Of a DNA stretch of 64,000 bases, positions 41,106 to 49,578 are shown one piece after another. The stretch covers positions 6,882,001 through 6,946,000 of the forward strand of contig NZ_JACHMO010000001.1 of NCBI RefSeq assembly GCF_014205015.1. Direction: 5' to 3'. This stretch comes from Saccharothrix ecbatanensis. GTDB lineage: Bacteria; Actinomycetota; Actinomycetes; Mycobacteriales; Pseudonocardiaceae. The position numbers and the translations under genes are program-made. The notes beneath the pieces are model-generated. The model did not search any database, was not told the origin of the DNA, and saw only the letters and a program-made list of their open reading frames with translations. Within the stretch, counting starts at the first letter, position 1. Every line of letters starts with the position of its first letter.

Positions 41106-41974
41106 AGGGCATCGTCCTCGCCGGTGGCAGCGGCACGCGTCTGCACCCGATTACCCAAGCGGTGTCGAAGCAGTTGCTGCCGGTGTACGACAAGCCGATG
41201 GTGTACTACCCGCTGTCGGTGCTGATGCTCGCCGGTGTGCGGGAGATCCTGCTCATCTCGACGCCGATCGACCTGCCGCTGTTCCGCCGGCTGCTCGGCG
41301 ACGGCTCGCAGTTCGGCCTGAGCATCGAGTACGCCGAGCAGGCTCAGCCGAACGGCCTGGCCGAGGCGTTCGTCATCGGCGCGGACTTCGTCGGCGAGGA
41401 TGACGTGTCGCTGGTCCTCGGCGACAACATCTTCTACGGCCACGGCTTCTCCAAGGTCCTCCAGCACAACGTCGCCACGCTCGACGGCTGCGTGCTGTTC
41501 GGCTACCCGGTGAAGGACCCTGAGCGCTACGGCGTGGGCGAGATCGACGCGGACGGCTTCCTCGTCAGCATCGAGGAGAAGCCCACACAGCCGAAGTCGA
41601 ACAAGGCCATCACCGGCCTGTACTTCTACGACAACGCGGTCGTGGACATCGCCCGGTCGCTCAAGCCGTCACCGCGCGGCGAGCTGGAGATCACCGACGT
41701 CAACCTGGCGTACCTGCGTGAAGGCCGGGCGCGGCTGGTGGACCTCGGGCGCGGTTTCGCCTGGCTGGACACCGGCACGCACGACTCGATGCTGGAGGCG
41801 GGCCAGTTCGTGCAGGTGCTGGAGCACCGGCAGGGCGTGCGCATCGCGTGCCTGGAGGAGATCGCGCTGCGGATGGGCTTCATCACCGCGGACCAGTGCT
41901 ACGCGCTGGGCGAGAAGCTGGCGAAGTCCGGCTACGGCCAGTACGTGATGAACGTCGCACTAGAGGCCCGCTAG
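41102..41974 (+). CDS. rmlA: Glucose-1-phosphate thymidylyltransferase
   Basis: RmlA makes dTDP-glucose from dTTP and glucose-1-phosphate, the first step to dTDP-L-rhamnose used in cell wall and glycosylation. The 290-residue protein has the nucleotidyltransferase motif [45 protein letters not shown] and [21 protein letters not shown] 41102 overlaps the yajQ stop (GTGA), so the genes are cotranslated. No other rml gene is in the window. Confidence 0.96.
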   Translation: MKGIVLAGGSGTRLHPITQAVSKQLLPVYDKPMVYYPLSVLMLAGVREILLISTPIDLPLFRRLLGDGSQFGLSIEYAEQAQPNGLAEAFVIGADFVGEDDVSLVLGDNIFYGHGFSKVLQHNVATLDGCVLFGYPVKDPERYGVGEIDADGFLVSIEEKPTQPKSNKAITGLYFYDNAVVDIARSLKPSPRGELEITDVNLAYLREGRARLVDLGRGFAWLDTGTHDSMLEAGQFVQVLEHRQGVRIACLEEIALRMGFITADQCYALGEKLAKSGYGQYVMNVALEAR

Positions 41975-42834
41975 GGCTTGCGCGCCAACTCCTCCAGCCG
42001 ACGCACGCGGTCCGCGATCGGCGGGTGGGTGGAGAACAGCCGCGCCAGGTGCTCGCCGGGCCGGAACGGGCTGGCGATCATCAGGTGCGACTGCGCGACC
42101 ACGGACGGCTCGGGCGCCAACGGCGCGGCACGCGTGCCGCAGTCGATCTTCCGCAACGCCGAGGCCAGCGCCAGCGGGTCGCCGGTCAGCTCGGCGCCCG
42201 AGGCGTCGGCCTGGTACTCGCGGGACCGGCTCACGGCCATCTGCACGATGCACGCGGCGATGGGCCCGAGCACGGCGATGAGCAGCAGCGCGAACGGGTT
42301 GGGCCGGTCCTCGTCGCCATCGGCGCCGAAGACGCCGGCGAAGATCGCCAGGTTCGCCAGCATGCTGACGGCGCCGGCCAGCGCGCCCGCCACGCACGAG
42401 ATGAGGATGTCGCGGTTGTACACGTGCGACAGCTCGTGCCCCAGCACGGCGCGCAGCTCGCGTTCGTCCAGCAGTTCGAGGATGCCGGTGGTGCAGCACA
42501 CGGCGGCGTTACGCGGGTTGCGGCCGGTGGCGAACGCGTTCGGGGCGACCGTGGGGCTGAGGTAGAGCCGGGGCATGGGCTGACGGGCCGCCATGGCCAG
42601 CTCGCGGACGATCCGGTACATCGCGGGCTGCTCGACCTCGGACACGGGCCGCGCACGCATGGCGCGCAACGCGAGCTTGTCGGAGTTGAAGTACGCGTAG
42701 GCACTCACGCCGACCGCCACCACAAGGCCGATGACCAGGGCGGTTCGCCCGAACAACGAGCTGATCGCCACGATCAGGCCGCTCATGGCACCGAGCAGCA
42801 ACGCGGTCTTCAGCGCGTTGTAGTGCTTGTGCAC
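41971..42834 (-). CDS. htpX: Membrane-bound zinc metalloprotease HtpX
   Basis: A 287-residue M48 protease that degrades misfolded membrane proteins. The HELSH zinc motif lies at about residues 133-137 ([15 protein letters not shown]). The third ligand is in [19 protein letters not shown]. Two N-terminal and two internal membrane segments flank the active site. GTG 42834 with GGAGG upstream is the start. It lies only 21 bases after the nuoI-like gene on the same strand, so it probably belongs to that operon. It converges on rmlA with a four-base overlap. Confidence 0.95.
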   Translation of the reverse strand: MHKHYNALKTALLLGAMSGLIVAISSLFGRTALVIGLVVAVGVSAYAYFNSDKLALRAMRARPVSEVEQPAMYRIVRELAMAARQPMPRLYLSPTVAPNAFATGRNPRNAAVCCTTGILELLDERELRAVLGHELSHVYNRDILISCVAGALAGAVSMLANLAIFAGVFGADGDEDRPNPFALLLIAVLGPIAACIVQMAVSRSREYQADASGAELTGDPLALASALRKIDCGTRAAPLAPEPSVVAQSHLMIASPFRPGEHLARLFSTHPPIADRVRRLEELARKP

Positions 42835-42855
42835 GTCGTCTCGCCTCCGGCTGTC

Positions 42856-43332
42856 CTACTTCCCCTCCCTCAACGCACCCGGCCTGCGCGTGGTTCCGGA
42901 ACCTGGACGTGCCGGGCGGCCGGCGGTGGTCTCCGGCGCGGGTTCGGCGCCCGCGTCGAGGGGCGGCGGAGGCGGCACGTGCGACACCCACGTGGCCAGC
43001 ACGTCGCGTTCGTGGACGAGTTCGGCGACCGCGCCGTCACCCTCCAGGCCACCCGTTCCGGGGTACGAGAAGTCCGGCGCCCAGTGCAGGGCGTCGAACG
43101 GGCACGCCTCCACGCAGATGCCGCAGTACAGGCACTGGCCGTAGTCGATGGCGAACCGGTCGAGCACGTTGCGGGCACGAGGGCGGGCCGATCCCGGCTG
43201 CTCCTCCACCTCCGTGTGCGAGTCGATGTGGATGCACCAGTCGGGGCACTCACGGGCGCAGATCATGCACACCGTGCAGTTGGCCTCCAGCAGCGCGATC
43301 ACGCCACGGGTCCGCGGGGGCAGGTCAGCCAC
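42856..43332 (-). CDS. NuoI-like ferredoxin subunit, second copy
   Basis: A 158-residue complex I 23-kDa-type iron-sulfur protein. Two 4Fe-4S motifs are complete: [15 protein letters not shown] (about residues 19-33) and [12 protein letters not shown] (about 65-76) followed by FDALHW. The C-terminus is a Pro-rich tail (about 130-158). GTG 43332 overlaps the stop of the upstream NuoC-like gene by eight bases. It lacks the N-terminal part of the window's main NuoI (63363-63902), so it is a distinct paralog of a partial complex. Confidence 0.88.
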   Translation of the reverse strand: MADLPPRTRGVIALLEANCTVCMICARECPDWCIHIDSHTEVEEQPGSARPRARNVLDRFAIDYGQCLYCGICVEACPFDALHWAPDFSYPGTGGLEGDGAVAELVHERDVLATWVSHVPPPPPLDAGAEPAPETTAGRPARPGSGTTRRPGALREGK

Positions 43333-43912
43333 GGTCGTCCTCCGTCCGATCGCCTTCGTATCGCGGTCCCCACGACGGGTCGGGCACGCCGGGCGGCGCG
43401 GCACGCCTGCGGCTGGGCGACGACGTGCCGTCCTCGCCCGGTTCGAGCCGGCCGGGCCACGGGCGCACCACGCGGGACGCCAGCACGAAGTCCTTGCGCA
43501 ACGGGTGGCCGCTGAAGCTGTCCGGGAGCAGCAGGTGGGCCGGCCGGCCGTCGGCGAGGGTGATGCCGAACATCTCGACGGCCTCCCGCTCGTGCCACGC
43601 CGCTCCCGCCCAGAGCGCCGCCACGCTGGGCAGCGCGTCGTCCGGGCCGAGTTCGGTGCGCAGCAGCACGCCGTCCCTCGTCGCCGGGTCGATCACGTGC
43701 AGCAGCACGGCGTGGCGTTGACCGGCGGCGCCCGGACGTCCCGCGTCCTCGACGCCGAGCCAGTCGAACTGCGTGCAGCCCAGGTCGTCGTGGACGTAAC
43801 GGGCCGCCTCCGACCAACCGGACAGGGGAACGTGCGCGGTGGTCTGGCCGAACGCCGTCTTGGCCTGGGCATCGGGGACGCGGGCGGCGAGCGCCTCGGA
43901 CGCGGCGCTCAC
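43325..43912 (-). CDS. NuoC-like 30-kDa subunit, second copy
   Basis: A 195-residue protein of the complex I NuoC family. The diagnostic segment [17 protein letters not shown] is followed by [12 protein letters not shown] 43912 overlaps the stop of the NuoB-like gene (GTGA); upstream in-frame sequence is ignored. NuoC bridges to NuoD in complex I, but no nuoD is present here, so the protein must have another partner or an unlinked NuoD. Confidence 0.88.
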   Translation of the reverse strand: MSAASEALAARVPDAQAKTAFGQTTAHVPLSGWSEAARYVHDDLGCTQFDWLGVEDAGRPGAAGQRHAVLLHVIDPATRDGVLLRTELGPDDALPSVAALWAGAAWHEREAVEMFGITLADGRPAHLLLPDSFSGHPLRKDFVLASRVVRPWPGRLEPGEDGTSSPSRRRAAPPGVPDPSWGPRYEGDRTEDDRG

Positions 43913-44328
43913 GAGATCATCCGGTGCAGTGCGGCGAGGCCGTCGAGCAGCGCCTCGGGACGTGGCGGGCAGCCGGGGACGGCGACGTGCACGGGCAGCG
44001 CCTGGTCGATGCCCTTGGTGACGCAGTAGGAGTCCCAGTACGGGCCGCCGGTGTTGCTGCACGCGCCGACGGAGATCACGTAACGCGGTTCCGGCATCTC
44101 CTGGTACGTCGCGATCACCGCGGGCAACATGACGTCGGTGACCGTGCCGGAGACCACGAGGACGTGCGCCTCGCCCGCCGAGTGCACCGGATCGACCCCC
44201 AGCGCTTCGAGGTGCTCCGCGCGGTGGCCTTCGAGCGCGGCCATCACCTCGACACCGCAGCAGGCCAGGCCGAGGTCGAGCACGGTGACCCGGTACGTCG
44301 TGCCCCAGTCCAAGGTGGAAACCGTCAC
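43909..44328 (-). CDS. NuoB-like 20-kDa subunit, second copy
   Basis: A 139-residue NuoB homologue with all four N2-cluster cysteines in place: LGLACCGVEVMAAL (two), VGACSNTGG and VPGCPPRPEALLDG. VLVVSGTVTDVMLPAVIATY corresponds to the NuoB core. The N-terminus is short. GTG 44328 is preceded seven bases upstream by TAACCT, a leaderless -10. It is the first gene of nuoB-nuoC-nuoI-htpX, divergent from a LysR regulator. Confidence 0.9.
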   Translation of the reverse strand: MTVSTLDWGTTYRVTVLDLGLACCGVEVMAALEGHRAEHLEALGVDPVHSAGEAHVLVVSGTVTDVMLPAVIATYQEMPEPRYVISVGACSNTGGPYWDSYCVTKGIDQALPVHVAVPGCPPRPEALLDGLAALHRMIS

Positions 44329-44335
44329 TCGGGTG

Positions 44336-44341
44336 AGGTTA
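44336..44341 (-). promoter_or_regulatory. -10 element of the NuoB-like operon
   Basis: TAACCT on the minus strand lies seven bases before GTG 44328; the transcript would be leaderless. Confidence 0.45.
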
Positions 44342-44347
44342 ATACGT

Positions 44348-44381
44348 GGGGGCCCGTCGGGCTGCTGCCCGGCGGGCCCCC
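44348..44381. other. GC-rich hairpin upstream of the NuoB-like operon
   Basis: Fifteen bases (44348-44362) pair with 44367-44381 with one mismatch. It lies between the divergent LysR gene and the NuoB-like promoter and may insulate them or bind a protein. Confidence 0.5.
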
Positions 44382-44407
44382 AACCCCCCAATACCCCCTG
44401 ATTGCGC

Positions 44408-44427
44408 CCAGGTGAACACGCACCTGG
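44408..44427. promoter_or_regulatory. Inverted repeat, candidate LysR operator
   Basis: CCAGGTG-AACACG-CACCTGG is a perfect 7-bp dyad in the gap between the divergent NuoB-like operon and the LysR gene, where such operators normally lie. Confidence 0.4.
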
Positions 44428-44569
44428 TTGCGGAAGGAAGTCTCTTACGGATCGCGTATACCTGTCCAGGGAAAGCAGACAAGATCTTCGGATAATTTCA
44501 GCACGAACTGCGGTCAAGTTCAGTACAACTAATCGGTAGAACATCACGCTCCGACCCGAGAGGCCCTGC

Positions 44570-45607
44570 ATGTCGACCTCGGCCCAACTGCTGCTGCCCG
44601 TGGGCAACCAGCTGAGCAGGCTCCTGCACACATCGCCGCTGCTGCTGGACACAACGTTGGACCAGCTCAGGACGTTGATCGCGGTGTACGAGACGCGATC
44701 GGCACTGCGCGCGGCAAGGGTGCTCGGCCGTGAGCAGTCCAGTGTTCAGAAGCAGATCGACACGCTCAACCGGAACTTCAAGTCGCTGTGCGGTGAGCCG
44801 CTGGTGGTCAAGCAGGGTCGGGGAAAAGATGTGCTGATCACGCAGACCGGCGAGGCGTTGGTCGAATTGGCGCGCACCACGTTGACCAAGTGGCTCGATT
44901 CGATTCACGAGTGCCGGCGCAAGCTCGGCACGACGCTCACCGTCGGCACGACGCGGTTCATGCTCGACCCACTGGCCAAGGCGTGGCACCACGTGGCGGA
45001 CGACTTCCGTCGGCGGGACGTGGAGCTGAAGGTGGTCCACATCCGCACGAAGGACATCTGGACGAGCCTGGAGTCCAAGGAGGTCGACATCGTGTGCGGC
45101 AGCGTGGTCACGCACGCGGGTCGCAACAACGGGTTCGAGGACTTCGACGTGATCGAGTGGCGGCGCGGCGGGCTGGCGCTGCTGACGAACATGCCGGAGA
45201 CCCGGCTCGGTACCAGCGTCGGCACCGGGGAGTTGCCGAAGCTGCCGCTGGTGGTGCCGGGTGACGGGCTGATCGCGGAGTTCCTGCGCGGGTGGTTCGG
45301 CCCGGACTACCGCAACGAGCTGGACATCGCGGCGGAGATCGACGAGATCCAGTACGGCATGTCGTTGCTGCGGTCCGGGCTGGTGGAGGGCTGCATGATC
45401 GTCACGTCGGGCCTGGGCGTGGTGGCCGCGAACAACGAGCTGCGCGAGGGGTCGGGGCTGCGCGTGGTCGAGCTGAAGAACGACCGGAAGCCGCAGCTGG
45501 AGCGGTTGGTCGGGGTCTTCGCCCGCAAGGAGGAGCGGGCGAAGTTCCCGGCCGACCACCCGTTGAACCTGCTCTGGGCGGCGTTCCAGCGTGAGGTGTC
45601 GGACTAG
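44570..45607 (+). CDS. LysR-family transcriptional regulator
   Basis: A 345-residue regulator with a 28-residue N-terminal extension, a winged helix-turn-helix from about residue 29 (LDQLRTLIAVYETRSALRAA, RVLGREQSSVQKQIDTLN) and a periplasmic-binding-like effector domain (LTVGTTRFMLDPLAKAW onward). Position suggests it controls the divergent NuoB-like operon, itself, or both. Effector unknown. Start ATG 44570 has no strong ribosome site visible. Confidence 0.88.
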   Translation: MSTSAQLLLPVGNQLSRLLHTSPLLLDTTLDQLRTLIAVYETRSALRAARVLGREQSSVQKQIDTLNRNFKSLCGEPLVVKQGRGKDVLITQTGEALVELARTTLTKWLDSIHECRRKLGTTLTVGTTRFMLDPLAKAWHHVADDFRRRDVELKVVHIRTKDIWTSLESKEVDIVCGSVVTHAGRNNGFEDFDVIEWRRGGLALLTNMPETRLGTSVGTGELPKLPLVVPGDGLIAEFLRGWFGPDYRNELDIAAEIDEIQYGMSLLRSGLVEGCMIVTSGLGVVAANNELREGSGLRVVELKNDRKPQLERLVGVFARKEERAKFPADHPLNLLWAAFQREVSD

Positions 45608-45628
45608 TCGGGACCAGTCCGACCCGGT

Positions 45629-45796
45629 CTAACGCGCCGTGTCGGACGGGCGCTCCTCGCGGCGCCGTCGGGCTTGCTGCACCAGCCACTCCGTGCCGGT
45701 GAGCTGCTTCGGGACCTCAGGCTTCTGGCGTTCCACGGGCTCCTCCTGCTCCTGCTGCGGTCGGGGCGACGGGCGCTGGGCGTCCAGGTCGTTCAT
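45629..45796 (-). CDS. Small charged protein of unknown function
   Basis: A 55-residue Glu/Gln/Arg/Pro-rich protein (MNDLDAQRPSPRPQQEQEEP, then VERQKPEVPKQLTGTEWLV and QQARRRREERPSDTAR). ATG 45796 is preceded by a GGGAG ribosome site. Probably disordered. Similar short proteins occur near other genes in actinomycetes but no function is known. Confidence 0.55.
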   Translation of the reverse strand: MNDLDAQRPSPRPQQEQEEPVERQKPEVPKQLTGTEWLVQQARRRREERPSDTAR

Positions 45797-45876
45797 GGCG
45801 CGCTCCCTACCTTGGTCGACAGCGAGTGCCGTCGATCGGAGCACCGACAGGGGTCGGCCGGCTAGAGCGATCAACC

Positions 45877-46662
45877 CTATGGGTGACGGGCGGCACCCTC
45901 GCTGCGTTCGGCGGTCAGGGGCTCGTACCGCTCGGCGTACCGAGTGGGGGTCTCACCGAACATGGTGGTGAAATCACGGACGAAATGCGGTTGGTCCGCG
46001 TATCCGAGGTCCGCGGCGAGGGCCGCCCAGTCGATCCGGCCGCCCGCCTCCATCCGCTGGGTGACCTCGTGCAGCCGGTAGCGGCGGATCACCCACTTCG
46101 GGCCGACGCCGACGTGCTCGGCGAACAGCCGCTGCAACTGGCGGACGCTCGTGCCCACCTCGTCGGCCAGCGCGTCGACCCTCGTCATCAGCGGGTCGGC
46201 GATGATCAGGTTCACGATGTCCGCCGCCTGCCGTGCCTTCGGTTCGGGTTCGGGCAGGTTGCGGCGGAGCATGTCCTCGACCCCGAGGACGTCCGCCTGG
46301 TCGGGCACGCGGTCGAAGACGGTCGTCGCGGGGACGGACCGGTCGGTGATCGACTGAACGGGTGCGCCGAGGAACGGGCGGAAGACACCGGGGTGGAAGG
46401 CGACGCCGAAGACCCGGCCCTCGCCGTCGATGTCCTTGAACACGTGCCCGCTGGACACGCCGTGCACCTCGGGCGGTGCGACGCCGTCGTGGAACGTCAG
46501 GTGGACGTTCGGGTAGGGCAGGATCAACTGGCGGTACGGCCGGTCGTAGCGCCACTCGACCACCCAGTAGCGGGCCACCAGCCCGGCCAGGTCGGGTGAC
46601 GGCTGGAGGAACTCGTGGCGCTGGTGCCGCCGCCAGGCCAGCTCACGCACGTCCCGGGTCAC
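45877..46662 (-). CDS. AraC-family transcriptional regulator
   Basis: A 261-residue regulator with an N-terminal sensory domain of the DUF6597 type (HQRHEFLQPSPDLAGLVARYW, then GVAFHPGVFRPFLGAP) and a C-terminal AraC DNA-binding domain (about 165-250; ALADEVGTSVRQLQRLFAEH and LADLGYADQPHFVRDFTTMF). GTG 46662 has TACCCT seven bases upstream, so it may be leaderless. The divergent DinB-like gene is the obvious candidate target. Confidence 0.88.
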   Translation of the reverse strand: MTRDVRELAWRRHQRHEFLQPSPDLAGLVARYWVVEWRYDRPYRQLILPYPNVHLTFHDGVAPPEVHGVSSGHVFKDIDGEGRVFGVAFHPGVFRPFLGAPVQSITDRSVPATTVFDRVPDQADVLGVEDMLRRNLPEPEPKARQAADIVNLIIADPLMTRVDALADEVGTSVRQLQRLFAEHVGVGPKWVIRRYRLHEVTQRMEAGGRIDWAALAADLGYADQPHFVRDFTTMFGETPTRYAERYEPLTAERSEGAARHP

Positions 46663-46669
46663 GTCGGCG

Positions 46670-46675
46670 AGGGTA
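46670..46675 (-). promoter_or_regulatory. -10 element of a leaderless araC-type transcript
   Basis: TACCCT lies seven bases before the GTG start on the minus strand. Confidence 0.4.
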
Positions 46676-46712
46676 TGTCGCCTTTGTTCAATACGCCGTC
46701 GGCGGTCGTTCC

Positions 46713-46718
46713 TAGGGT
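46713..46718 (+). promoter_or_regulatory. -10 element of a leaderless DinB-like gene
   Basis: TAGGGT lies six bases before ATG 46725. No clear -35 is seen. Confidence 0.45.
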
Positions 46719-46724
46719 GGGCGC

Positions 46725-47294
46725 ATGTCCCGTGAGCAGATGATCGACCAGGCCGTGACGACCGCGCTGGAGGTCGTCGAGAACATCAAGCCCGACCAGT
46801 TGGACGCGCCGACGCCGTGCGCCGAGTTCGACGTCCGCAAGCTCGTGAACCACCTGCTGTTCTGGGGTCCGTCGCTGGCCGGCGCCGGGCGCAAGCAGCA
46901 GGTCGCGCCGGTGGCGGAGTCGGAGTCGGAGGTCGACCTGGCCGCCGGCGACTGGGCCGCCGACCTGACCGCCTACTTCCGGACGGTGGCGTCCGCGTGG
47001 GGCGAGCCGTCGTCGTGGACGGGCATGACGTCGGTCGGCAGCCCGGAGGAGATGCCGGCCGAGGTGATCGGCGCGATGGTGGTGAGCGAGGTGGTCGTGC
47101 ACACGTGGGACCTGGCGCGGGCGACCGGTCAGACTCCGACCTGGGACGCCGGGCTGCTGGCGTTCGTGCACACCGACCTGGCCGCGACCGCGCCGATGGG
47201 GCGTGACATGGGGCTGTACGGGCCGGAGGTGCCGGTGCCCGCGGACGCGCCGTTGGTCGACCGGATCGTCGGTCTCACCGGCCGCACGCCGTAG
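46725..47294 (+). CDS. TIGR03086-type DinB-fold metal-binding protein
   Basis: A 189-residue protein of the TIGR03086/DinB-like family, four-helix bundle with the conserved TPCAEFDVRKLVNHLLFW near residues 30-47 and VVHTWDLARATGQ later. Actinobacterial relatives are thought to be mycothiol-dependent enzymes or carriers; the reaction here is unknown. It is divergent from the AraC regulator and ends in a bidirectional terminator. Confidence 0.85.
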   Translation: MSREQMIDQAVTTALEVVENIKPDQLDAPTPCAEFDVRKLVNHLLFWGPSLAGAGRKQQVAPVAESESEVDLAAGDWAADLTAYFRTVASAWGEPSSWTGMTSVGSPEEMPAEVIGAMVVSEVVVHTWDLARATGQTPTWDAGLLAFVHTDLAATAPMGRDMGLYGPEVPVPADAPLVDRIVGLTGRTP

Positions 47295-47318
47295 ACGTGA
47301 TGATTGTCACCTGACGCG

Positions 47319-47352
47319 GCTGGTCGGCCCGGCGCAACCCGGGCCGACCAGC
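47319..47352. terminator. Bidirectional terminator between DinB-like gene and ddaH
   Basis: A perfect 13-bp stem (47319-47331 with 47340-47352) and eight-base loop between two convergent genes. Confidence 0.85.
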
Positions 47353-47362
47353 ACGCGGATGA

Positions 47363-48241
47363 TCAGTCCCGCAGTTCCATGGAGCAGCACTTCGGGCCGC
47401 CACCGGACTTGCGGAGTTCCGAGACGTCCACGAAGACCGGCTCGAAACCGCGCCGTGCCACCTCGTCGGCCAGGGACGTCGCCTCCACCGGCAGGACCAC
47501 GTGCCGGCCGTCGGAGACCGCGTTGAGGCCCAGGCACGCCGCGTCCTCGGCCGTCGCGATCACGGCGTCGGGGAACAGTCGGCGCAGGACTTCGCGGCTG
47601 CCCGTCGAGAACGCCTCCGGGTAGTACGCGATCAGGTCGTCGGCCAGGACGAACAGGGCGACGTCCAGGTGGTAGTAGCGCGGGTCGGTGAGTTGCAGGG
47701 AGATGACCGGGACGCCCAGCGCCTCCTGCGCCTCCGAGTGCGCCAGCGGGTCGGTGCGGAACCCCGTGCCCGCCAACAGGTACTTGCCGGTCCAGGTGAA
47801 GTCGCCCTCGGCCTCGTTCGTGCGCTCGGGCATCACGACCCTGCCGTAGCCGTTCGCCAGGAACCACCGCCGGAAGTGCTCGGCCTCCGCGGCACGCTGC
47901 GGCGCGCGGAACCGTGAGCCCAGGACCCGGCCCTCGATGACGGTGCCGGAGTTGGCCGAGAAGACCATGTCCGGCAGGCCGGGTTGCGGGTCGATCACCG
48001 ACACGTGGTGCCCGAGGCGTTCGTAGGTCTCCTTCAAAGCCGTCCACTGCGCCATCGCCAGCGCCGTGTCGATCGGTTCCGTGGGATCCATCCACGGGTT
48101 GATCACGTACTCCACCGTGAAGTACGCGGGTGGGCACATGAGGTACCGACGGGTGGTCGGCACACGCACCTGCGCGACGGGCGTGGCGACGTCGAGCACG
48201 ATCGGCTCGTCACCGGGGCCCGCGAAGGAAACCGAGGTCAT
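47363..48241 (-). CDS. ddaH: Dimethylargininase-family amidinohydrolase
   Basis: A 292-residue protein of the amidinotransferase/DDAH fold, predicted to hydrolyse methylated arginine to citrulline or act as a related amidinohydrolase. Conserved segments include DMVFSANSG, EGDFTWTGK, DPRYYHLDVALFV and the C-terminal GGGPKCCSMEL with the catalytic cysteine pair (C285/C286). ATG 48241 begins the protein and lies seven bases after a TACATT -10. Divergent from an Lrp-family gene, a common actinobacterial pair. Confidence 0.85.
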   Translation of the reverse strand: MTSVSFAGPGDEPIVLDVATPVAQVRVPTTRRYLMCPPAYFTVEYVINPWMDPTEPIDTALAMAQWTALKETYERLGHHVSVIDPQPGLPDMVFSANSGTVIEGRVLGSRFRAPQRAAEAEHFRRWFLANGYGRVVMPERTNEAEGDFTWTGKYLLAGTGFRTDPLAHSEAQEALGVPVISLQLTDPRYYHLDVALFVLADDLIAYYPEAFSTGSREVLRRLFPDAVIATAEDAACLGLNAVSDGRHVVLPVEATSLADEVARRGFEPVFVDVSELRKSGGGPKCCSMELRD

Positions 48242-48248
48242 GGATCGA

Positions 48249-48278
48249 AATGTAGATGGCCATCTGACCATCGAACAA
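48249..48278 (-). promoter_or_regulatory. ddaH promoter with operator palindrome
   Basis: On the minus strand TTGTTC (48278-48273) and TACATT (48254-48249) are 18 bases apart and the transcript would be leaderless. The perfect palindrome AGATGGCCATCT (48254-48265) lies in the spacer, a natural Lrp operator position. Confidence 0.5.
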
Positions 48279-48307
48279 CGCCGCGATATTGCGTCTTCTA
48301 GGGCACT

Positions 48308-48757
48308 ATGTTGCGTGTGGACACGATCGACCAGCGAATCATTTCGCGCCTCATGGCCAACGCCCGCTCCAGCTACGCCGACATCGGCAAGGAGGTCGGG
48401 CTCTCGGCCCCCGCCGTGAAGCGCCGCGTGGACAAACTGCTGGACACGGGGGTCCTGCGCGGCTTCACGGCCGTGGTGGACCCGGAGCAGCTGGGCTGGG
48501 GCACCGAAGCGTTCGTGGAGGTGCACTGCCGCGGCAACGTCACCCCGCACGACATCCAGCAGCGCCTGGAGTCGATGGCCGAAGTCAGGGCCGCTTACAC
48601 CGTGTCCGGCGCGGCGGACGCGATCGTGCACCTGCGTGCGGCGAACATCCACCACCTGGAGACCGCGCTGGAACGGCTGCGCGCCGTGGAGATCATCGAC
48701 CGGACCGTCTCCACCGTGGTGCTGTCCCGCCTCCTGGACCGACCGCAGGCCCCTTAG
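48308..48757 (+). CDS. Lrp/AsnC-family regulator
   Basis: A 149-residue feast/famine regulator: N-terminal HTH (IDQRIISRLMANARSSYADI, GKEVGLSAPAVKRRVDKL) and a C-terminal RAM ligand-binding domain (TEAFVEVHC, YTVSGAADAIVHL). It probably senses an amino acid such as arginine or its catabolites and controls the divergent ddaH gene. ATG 48308 is listed; GTG 48317 (MDTIDQR) is an equally good start. The stop codon lies inside the -10 of the next gene. Confidence 0.87.
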   Translation: MLRVDTIDQRIISRLMANARSSYADIGKEVGLSAPAVKRRVDKLLDTGVLRGFTAVVDPEQLGWGTEAFVEVHCRGNVTPHDIQQRLESMAEVRAAYTVSGAADAIVHLRAANIHHLETALERLRAVEIIDRTVSTVVLSRLLDRPQAP

Positions 48758-48760
48758 AGT
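48755..48760 (+). promoter_or_regulatory. -10 element of the enoyl-CoA hydratase gene
   Basis: TAGAGT, overlapping the lrp stop codon, lies eight bases before ATG 48769, giving a leaderless transcript. Confidence 0.45.
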
Positions 48761-48768
48761 CTTCGCGC

Positions 48769-49530
48769 ATGGCCGAAGTGCTCCTGGAACGCTCCGACCG
48801 CGTGGCGGTCATCACCGTGCACGACCCCGAACGCCGCAACGCGCTCACGGTCGACCTCTCCGACCAACTGGCGGCGGCGGTCAAGAGCTGTGAAGAAGAC
48901 GCCGACGTGCATGCGGTGGTCGTCACCGGCACGCCGCCGGCGTTCTGCGCGGGCGCGGACCTGACGGCGCTGGGCGAGGCTCGTGAAGAGGGCCTGCGGC
49001 GCATCTACGCCGGGTTCCTGGCGGTGGCGCATTGCACACTGCCGACGATCGCGGCCGTCGGCGGCGCGGCGGTCGGCGCGGGCCTCAACCTGGCGCTGGC
49101 GTGCGACGTGCGGATCGTGAACGGCAAGGCGAAGTTCGACGCGCGGTTCCTCCAGCTGGGCATCCACCCCGGCGGCGGCATGACGTGGATGCTGCAACGG
49201 CTCGTGGGACCGCAGACCGCGACCGCGATGACGCTGTTCAACCAGGTTTTGGGCGCCGACACGGCGGTATCCAACGGCTTGGCCTGGGCACGGGTCGACG
49301 GCGGGCACGACGAACTGGTGGCCTCCGCGGTCGAGTTCGCGCGGCCTTCGGCCGAAGCTTCGCGCGAACTGGTCCGCACCATCAAGGCGACTATGCGCAC
49401 GACCGCCACGCTGGCCGACCACACTCAGGCCGTGGACATCGAACTCGCGCCACAGGTGGCCTCGATCGGGACTCGAGAGTTCCAGGCCAAGCTAGCGGCC
49501 ATGAAGGCGCGGATCAGCAGCCGGGAGTGA
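48769..49530 (+). CDS. Enoyl-CoA hydratase/isomerase family protein
   Basis: A 253-residue crotonase-fold enzyme. The oxyanion-hole loops are at FCAGADLTALG (about 67-77) and AVGGAAVGAGLNLALACDVR (about 94-113). The residue after LGIHPGGG matches the catalytic region, although the standard Glu pair is not obvious here, so it may be an isomerase or hydrolase variant. ATG 48769 has an upstream -10 TAGAGT. Stand-alone gene; beta-oxidation role inferred. Confidence 0.85.
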   Translation: MAEVLLERSDRVAVITVHDPERRNALTVDLSDQLAAAVKSCEEDADVHAVVVTGTPPAFCAGADLTALGEAREEGLRRIYAGFLAVAHCTLPTIAAVGGAAVGAGLNLALACDVRIVNGKAKFDARFLQLGIHPGGGMTWMLQRLVGPQTATAMTLFNQVLGADTAVSNGLAWARVDGGHDELVASAVEFARPSAEASRELVRTIKATMRTTATLADHTQAVDIELAPQVASIGTREFQAKLAAMKARISSRE

Positions 49531-49561
49531 CCTGGACAGACACCGCAGGTACATGTAACTT

Positions 49562-49578
49562 CCGGTAACGGTTACCGG
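49562..49578. promoter_or_regulatory. Palindrome upstream of korA
   Basis: CCGGTAAC-G-GTTACCGG is a perfect 8-bp dyad in the 239-base leader of korAB, near a possible TTCCGG (49560-49565) to TACGGT (49583-49588) promoter. It may be a regulator binding site; the factor is unknown. Confidence 0.45.

Noticed and set aside
41971..44328. Orphan NuoB/C/I set as a hydrogenase operon
   Set aside because: There is no large catalytic subunit with nickel-binding CxxC motifs or maturation gene nearby, and no nuoD homologue; only the three small subunits are present.
44570..45607. LysR gene as part of a biosynthetic gene cluster
   Set aside because: Although some relatives of this LysR type sit in antibiotic clusters, no biosynthetic genes surround it.
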